This document shows, piece by piece, positions 58,141 to 64,000 of a DNA stretch of 64,000 bases. The translations under genes were made by a program, and so were the position numbers. The notes below the pieces were generated by a model that saw only the letters and a list, made by a program, of their open reading frames with translations, was not told where the DNA came from and ran no database searches. Origin of the DNA: Mya arenaria (Eukaryota; Mollusca; Bivalvia; Myida; Myidae); NCBI RefSeq assembly GCF_026914265.1, contig NC_069123.1, positions 55,253,411 through 55,317,410 on the forward strand. The letters run 5' to 3'. Numbering within the stretch: position 1 is the first letter of the stretch; each line of letters starts with the position of its first letter.

Positions 58141-58830
58141 AACATATTTCCACATGCTGAAAATGTAGTTTTATTTTCATATAGTTGTTGTTTGAATAAG
58201 AAAGTATACAGCAATAAGCTTTTAAGTTAAACTTGATGTCTTCAGCAGTTTGCTACATTTTATATCATCAAATATAAATGGTAAACTAGTAACCAAGTGA
58301 ATATATAATGACAGAGCTATTATAGTCCACAAAAAAACACTTAACAAATGTTATAAATATCATTTTTGATCATTTAGACCCTATACATTTGTCACATTTC
58401 ATGTAAGTCTGTGAAGTATTTTGAATATAAGTGCAATATATCCTGGTATGGCGTTGTTAGGCAGTTCTGCTGTTTTTTGTACAATATTCAAACTTAAATC
58501 ATAGACAAATATGTCATTGCTTATATTATTAACTTTTTGAAACATTCATGCAATTTATTTAAAACAATATTGAAAAATTAAATTATCAAAAGCCTTAAGT
58601 TAGCCCATGAAGATGCCGCTCTGAAACAATTTGATTGGCGGCAGAAATAATCTATCTATACTTTTGACATGTTTTTTAGAGAGAGGAGGGGTGGTGTGGG
58701 GTTGTCTTCTAGTACCGTTGGATGTTTGATACAAATTGTACATCATATGTGAAGGTTAATATGATCTGAAGTAGGTAGCTATGGCCAAAAGTCACTAATT
58801 GAATTACGGGGTAATTGTATGCTAACTCCT

Positions 58831-58990
58831 GGGCTGGTATTCAATATTGGACCTAATTGGATCTAAGAACGATGTAGCCAATCAGGCAGCCAATCAGATT
58901 GCATAGTATAAATAACAAACAAATCCAATAAATGAAGTGAATGATGAATGACAATAGGATTTACTTTAGTCACATATTGAAAACCAGGGA
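58831..58990. mobile_element. Short MITE with CTGGTATTCAATAT ends
   Basis: Left CTGGTATTCAATATTGG; right ATATTGAAAACCAGGG (inverse, with differences). 160 bp, non-coding. Confidence 0.6.
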
Positions 58991-61900
58991 ATGTGTTGCT
59001 CTGGTTTAACTATATCTCAATTAAAGGGAGTTTGTTTTTCCTATAAAGATCTCCTGATTTCAGTGTGCTAGATTTTCCTGTCTTTTTATGGAACTGTCAG
59101 GAGGTGCCAGCTTATCTAAATCTCAGATGTTTTTCTTAAATGATTAAAACTGCTATCAGAGTCCCACATATATGGCAAGAGTCATTTCTGAAGCACTGCT
59201 ATCATGCAACATGACATGCAGGAAAAAATAACAGATGCTTTGGTTGCATTCAAACAAACATTTATCTTGCAATTCTATGAAAGAATTGTCAGGTTCAGCT
59301 GTTTACATTATGACATATTTGCGTGTCCCCAGGTGAAAAAATAGTACCTTTGATCAAATACAAATAATTATGTAAAGAAATACCTAATGCAATTTTAAGG
59401 CCAACTTAACTTGCTCCCCTGTATCTTTCCAATCTAAGTATATACTACAATTATAGCTAATGGAAAAATTAAGATATAAAATAAGGTATAATTCCTTTTT
59501 AATCCTATAAACTTGGTTCAGGAAAATTGAGCAACGTGTCATTAAGCTTTTAAACATCAAATTAAAATAAGCCAGCTTGTATATAGGATCTATGATGATA
59601 TATATAAAGAAATTGTAACTAGACAATTACATATTTGTTTCTGAAATGCCTTATTTTACAAACATTAAACCAAAATTAAAAGTCAACATGTTATAGAATT
59701 TTTTTTTTTTTTTTACTTTTATTCAAATACTCATGGCCTATTACATGCATACAGAGTTAACAAACAAAATGCAATAATAAATTGGAATGATGAACAATGG
59801 ATACACATAACATACAAAGAATGACATGGAAATTACTCTCTACAACACTACAACAAGACATATGTACAATGAACAATGACAAAATAGTTTGCATGAGAAG
59901 AAAAAAAATAAGAGAAAGAAGAAGAAACTCTATCATAAAGGGAAGCTATCAATGTTGTGGAGAAAGAAGGCAACACATTACCAAAATTCTAGCATTATTT
60001 TAAAATTTGAGAATTATGTAATGACAGAAATCTATACTATGGCACACAGGTTGTATCATTTTATAATGATTCTCACTCCATTAAAGGTATTTTCATGCAC
60101 CTTTCCACTTGCAATAAGTGAAGCAAGGTCAGTAACTATATATGGCTAAAACATGTGTTGAGTTATGCCCCTTGACCAACTGAGAAAATGAGATGAGTGT
60201 TTAGGCTTGTGGTGCTCTTGCTGGTCCAATCAATTAGTGTTATAATATTTTGTTCCGAGTAACTTTTGAGTCGGCCTGTCCAGTTTTGTCAGCAACCATT
60301 TTGGTTCTATTTATACACACTTAGGTTACACTCGACCTTTTTTGAAAAAAATATGCATGCACCATGTCAGAGCAATTCTGAGAAAGCAACACAGCTAGAT
60401 AAAAAATTCCACCTTAGAAATGAATGTAGGTGTAAAGAATATTTTACCAAGTTATACCAGCCGGTACCCTGATCTATCAATTGAACAAGTGTCTGCATAG
60501 CAGTTTTGTTATGAATTTATATTGTGCAATGTGGAAATGTTCGCTGCACATTGAAACAGTTGAAGATGTGTTATAATTGCGATATAAAACATTCATAAAG
60601 CTTCTAGTCTCTGGAGGACTCATGATAAACTGTGCTGATAGTTATATCCTTATTTCTCAATATTAACTCCTGCGCAACCACATGTGATCGGGAGAGGTTG
60701 AAAGCAGGAAAACACCATCTGGTATTTGCTCAACTTGTGAATGAACCTAGAATAGCAGTCTATCATCAGAACAGAACCAAAGCCTGTAACTTCCGGTTTT
60801 CCTTTGACCTTTGTCCAAGCTGTGTTTGATTAGGGATGGCTCTTTGCAGCTTCTGGACAGACTTATATAGGTTGGAAGATTATCATACAACAAACACATT
60901 GAAGGGTTTGATAGAATGCCTCATAATCTGTTTTTTTTTTCAATCCTTTATATTGAATTTTTTTGTAAAGAACCTTGTAATTTCTTATTTCATAAAGAAT
61001 GCATTCTGTCTTTCAAAGTTGAATAGCTCTGTATATGCACATGTACATTTGATACAAATTCATGCCATTAAAGGAAATAAAAAATACACACAAAAAACCT
61101 TAGATGAACGTTTATTGTTAATAGAACTGCCCACAAAATGTTTCTCAGTGATTAAACACAAAACTATCCATTATTCTTTGGCATTGTTGATGACATTTTA
61201 AGAGAGCTTTTCAGACCATGGTGGTTGGAGTAATGGTTAGAAATTCATTTATTCAGAATGTTATTAGTAAACAGTATGGCTGTAATTGTTTTCTAATGGT
61301 TCTGGCTTTATTATGTATTCTGAAGTTGTTACTTTTCTATTTTAAAAAGTTCAGTATCGAATAACTATTTTCTAACTCAGGAATCTTGAATGTTAATTGT
61401 TCAGCTGAATAATATGAATATAAATGTTTTGTTTTGGATTGAACAGATTCAGAGGAGTAGTTAAAAATTGACAATACTAACTTTTTAGCATTTTATTAAA
61501 ATACTTATTTAAAAAAAAAAAAAATACATGTATGCATTCAAAAAAATATATATATTGATGCTAAGTGACAATCTTTAATAGGAAGGTTATTATAAGTTCT
61601 GCTGTTTGATATAATTAATAGCATTTTTTTTTTTGGCAATATTGAAAATATAGAGCATGGATCAGAGTGTCACAGTTCTGAGCAAAAAATATCCATGAGT
61701 TAATATGAACATTTGGAGTTCATTTCATTGTAAGGGCATATAATCCTGATATTGTCTTTAGTTCATGTGCATAATGCTTTATATTGGGCCGATTGCTCAA
61801 AACTTTGTTGTTAACGTCATCATTGTTAACTCGCAAACAATATTCCTCTCTAAGATTTACAGATACACTTATAATCTGCAGTATTCCTAACAAGAGTTGA

Positions 61901-62078
61901 GACAACTGTTTCAGCTGTACTTGTTTTGTTTAAATACATGAGCATATCATCAACTAGTTCACTATAAAAAGTATACAACCATGTCCTTAATTCTGTTGTT
62001 AACTTTAACAATGTTCTGAACAATCCAGCCATTGTCAGAGAACCTTGACATATGTTGACTTCTCATTTGTTTTGCTTC
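58991..62078. other. Between last VWA exon seen and receptor gene: nothing firm
   Basis: Searched on the plus strand for the missing end of VWA3 after phase-1 AG acceptors; candidates at ~59068, ~60366 and ~61378 hit stops at once or have no VWA content. A poly(T) run is at 59700-59715. No gene is called. Confidence 0.4.
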
Positions 62079-63272
62079 TCAGTATCTTGACGGTGAATCA
62101 AGGATAGAAATATGGTCAAAATGATCATGTCGGTTCCGATTTGAATGTTGCAAGGCAAGCAGCTCAATACTCTGATCCGACCCCTTCTTATCTAAATCAC
62201 CAAGGTTCTTCCGGCGTATCGAGCTACGTACAAACACTCGGTTAAAATTCATAGAAGAATCAAACACACCATGGCCCTTAGATCCTCTGTCACAGCAAAA
62301 ACATAATAGGCTTTTGAGCTCATTTCTGAATCTTGTTCCCGAAATGACATATAAAATGATATTGAGAGCGGCATTGGTCTCCCACAATCCATTCAGCATC
62401 GGTCCCCAGAAGCTAACAACGGACACAATCGTCTCTGGTTCTAGGCTTTCCTTCAGGTATGGGAAGATTATCGAGAAAATATAGATAGGTCCACACGTCA
62501 TTATGAAGGCCAGGTTCACAAAAACGAGAATCAGTGAGACTGACAGGTGGTTTGGCACGTGGCTGTTTGTAAGGTACTTCTGTCTTGAACGGTGCACAGC
62601 TAACTGTCGTATAATGATGGCATTACCTATGAGTAAAAGTACACATGGGCCGGCAAAACACAGGCAGAAGTCTACCCATGGTAGGATGTAGATAGAAAAA
62701 GTCATATATTTCTCAGATATTGCGTCACACATTTTGTTGTAGTTGTGACCCATTCCAAACAGGAAATGTAGATTTGCAGCATATACAAGTGTCCATGTAA
62801 TAAGCACCACAATTTTGGCCAAATTCTTCGTACACTGGGATTTGACTTTGTATGGAAAGGTTACACTGAGTGCACGCTCGATCGTCACGACAACCAGTAA
62901 CCATGATGATGTACTGGAGCTGGAATATTGCAGGAAGGTCTGCAACTTGCAGGCAAAGTCACTGTACTCCCACATAATGATATGCCACATTACCTCAAGC
63001 CAGTCACATAGTGGTCCAAACAACAGAATCAGAATGTCCGACACCGCTAGTGCACTTAAGTAGACTGCCGTTGATGATTTCCTGTTTTGTTTGCTGCTTA
63101 ATATCACTATAGTAAGGATATTTCCTACTAGTCCAAGAACTGTTATCACAATTTTGAAAATTTTCTCCACCAAAAATGTTGATATAAATTCCTGACCCCC
63201 TGAAAGTGTGTAATCCAAGGCAAAGGGAGTTGTTATAACATATGTATTGTTCATTTTCATAAGAGCACCCAT
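62079..63272 (-). CDS. Rhodopsin-class G-protein-coupled receptor, intronless
   Basis: Complete 397-residue frame, ATG at 63270-63272 to the stop at 62079. Seven membrane segments are visible. TM1 has GN at 50-51 and TM2 has LAVSD (D79). C108 and C182 are the usual TM3-loop disulphide. The TM3 end is E132-R133-A134 instead of DRY, with TM4 W160 and TM6 P262 in CGPIY, not CWxP. The TM7 motif is NIILY (304-308) instead of NPxxY, followed by helix 8 SGTRFRNELKSLL and a Cys cluster (CFCC) suited to palmitoylation. N-glycosylation site NNT is at 8-10. The tail is Ser/Arg-rich. It is probably a peptide receptor of the invertebrate FMRFamide-receptor-like kind; the ligand is unknown. Later start M5 or M7 is possible. 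It is antisense to the VWA gene and lies in its next intron or just after it. Confidence 0.9.
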   Translation of the reverse strand: MGALMKMNNTYVITTPFALDYTLSGGQEFISTFLVEKIFKIVITVLGLVGNILTIVILSSKQNRKSSTAVYLSALAVSDILILLFGPLCDWLEVMWHIIMWEYSDFACKLQTFLQYSSSSTSSWLLVVVTIERALSVTFPYKVKSQCTKNLAKIVVLITWTLVYAANLHFLFGMGHNYNKMCDAISEKYMTFSIYILPWVDFCLCFAGPCVLLLIGNAIIIRQLAVHRSRQKYLTNSHVPNHLSVSLILVFVNLAFIMTCGPIYIFSIIFPYLKESLEPETIVSVVSFWGPMLNGLWETNAALNIILYVISGTRFRNELKSLLCFCCDRGSKGHGVFDSSMNFNRVFVRSSIRRKNLGDLDKKGSDQSIELLALQHSNRNRHDHFDHISILDSPSRY

Positions 63273-64000
63273 GATGAAATTCAGCTCTGTCCAGCTTTTA
63301 GCAAATATTTGACAGAAACATGATTGAATACCTGGTTCAGGGCACTGTCCATGTTATATTTCATAATCAATGTGATAAACATTGTCTAGTTTTCAGTATG
63401 AATGGCTTAATGAATCCTTCATAAGCAATTCCAATGGATACTGATGATAATTGAAAGTTTCACAGATCACTTCCTATGCTGTAAATGCAAACTCATTAAG
63501 AGTCCAATTACTTGTCTATTGAGCAACACTATATAGGCGAGGCGATCCTTGGATGACAAGACAGATATATGAGGGCGTATTTAGAACTCAGCATTATATA
63601 TCCATCCTCTTGCAGCTCTCTTATAGCTCCTGCAAAACCCTAGCAGCTGTTAAAGAAGCCATGTTTATTGGAATTGTTCAGAGATTTTAAAACTGGCCAT
63701 TGAAGGCGGACATTTGAAATTTCCATGACATTATAAGTACTTAAAAGGCGATAATGTTTCAGTTTTTATAAAAATATGAATCGGTATGCGTTACAAACTT
63801 ATTATAACATGCTTATTTTATTCTATGTTATAGTTTGTATTACTCTCTCAATTGTGACGATAATGTATTTAACACAAAACTATTGTTCCAAATGATCTGT
63901 CTTTCATGAGATAATTTTCATCAATTGGATCGATTTGAAATTGTTTAATTTATTTTTCATGTAGGCCGCCATGGGAATAATCCCAAATACTGATTGTCCC
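63273..64000. other. Upstream of the receptor gene: nothing else seen
   Basis: Likely promoter and 5' untranslated region of the minus-strand receptor. No plus-strand exon of the VWA gene is recognised here. Confidence 0.35.
63529..63536 (-). promoter_or_regulatory. Possible TATA box for the receptor gene
   Basis: CTATATAG about 260 bases upstream of the receptor ATG, with CG-containing text (GGATCGCCTCGCC) just further upstream. This is position-based only. Confidence 0.25.

Noticed and set aside
61360-61425. Possible terminal VWA exon after AACTCAG at ~61378
   Set aside because: Phase fits, but it ends after ten residues with no VWA content.
62503-63063. Plus-strand frames of 62 and 82 codons
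   Set aside because: Antisense shadows of the receptor gene.

Overview
The window looks like animal nuclear DNA, most likely from a bivalve mollusc. It is AT-rich and has small exons with GT-AG boundaries separated by kilobase-sized introns. It also carries repeat types I associate with bivalve genomes: tandem-core elements with cytosine- and guanine-run ends, TTAAAGGG-type and AAAGCTGCACTCTCAC-type MITEs, and tRNA-derived SINEs. The species is inferred from style, not proven. Exon calls were made by reading splice sites and checking that codon phase carries across every intron.

Layout. (1) Positions 1-11,250, plus strand: four exons of a cadherin gene that enters from the left; its introns hold a SINE, old repeats and a 34-copy 30-bp tandem array. 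(2) 12,814-16,682, minus strand: eight exons of a small secreted protein with a half kringle, a sushi-like module, a full kringle, a Thr/Ser-rich stalk and a PAN/apple-like domain. All seven introns are phase 1. An unattached signal-peptide exon lies upstream at 21,825-21,888. The cadherin and kringle genes converge. (3) 16,850-32,600: no confident gene. This stretch holds nested MITEs, a hAT-like element with target-site duplication, several minisatellites (39-, 27-, 24-, 60- and ~36-bp units) and hairpins. (4) 32,625-57,880, plus strand: eleven exons of a secreted protein with three von Willebrand factor A (VWA) domains, open at both ends. One intron holds a 3.3-kb 37-bp minisatellite (~89 copies) and others hold MITEs, a nested foldback-like element, a tandem-core element and a LINE 3' end. 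(5) 62,079-63,272, minus strand: a complete intronless rhodopsin-class receptor, either just past the end of the VWA gene or nested antisense in its next intron.

Three of the four genes encode adhesion or extracellular-matrix type proteins (cadherin, kringle/PAN, VWA) and the fourth is a receptor. Nothing shows that they work together. The window is best read as a gene-sparse accessory region shaped by tandem arrays and short DNA transposons. The points most worth checking are the kringle gene's odd 5' end, the loss of metal-site residues across the three VWA domains, and the 30-bp array whose sequence variants are conservative in one open frame.
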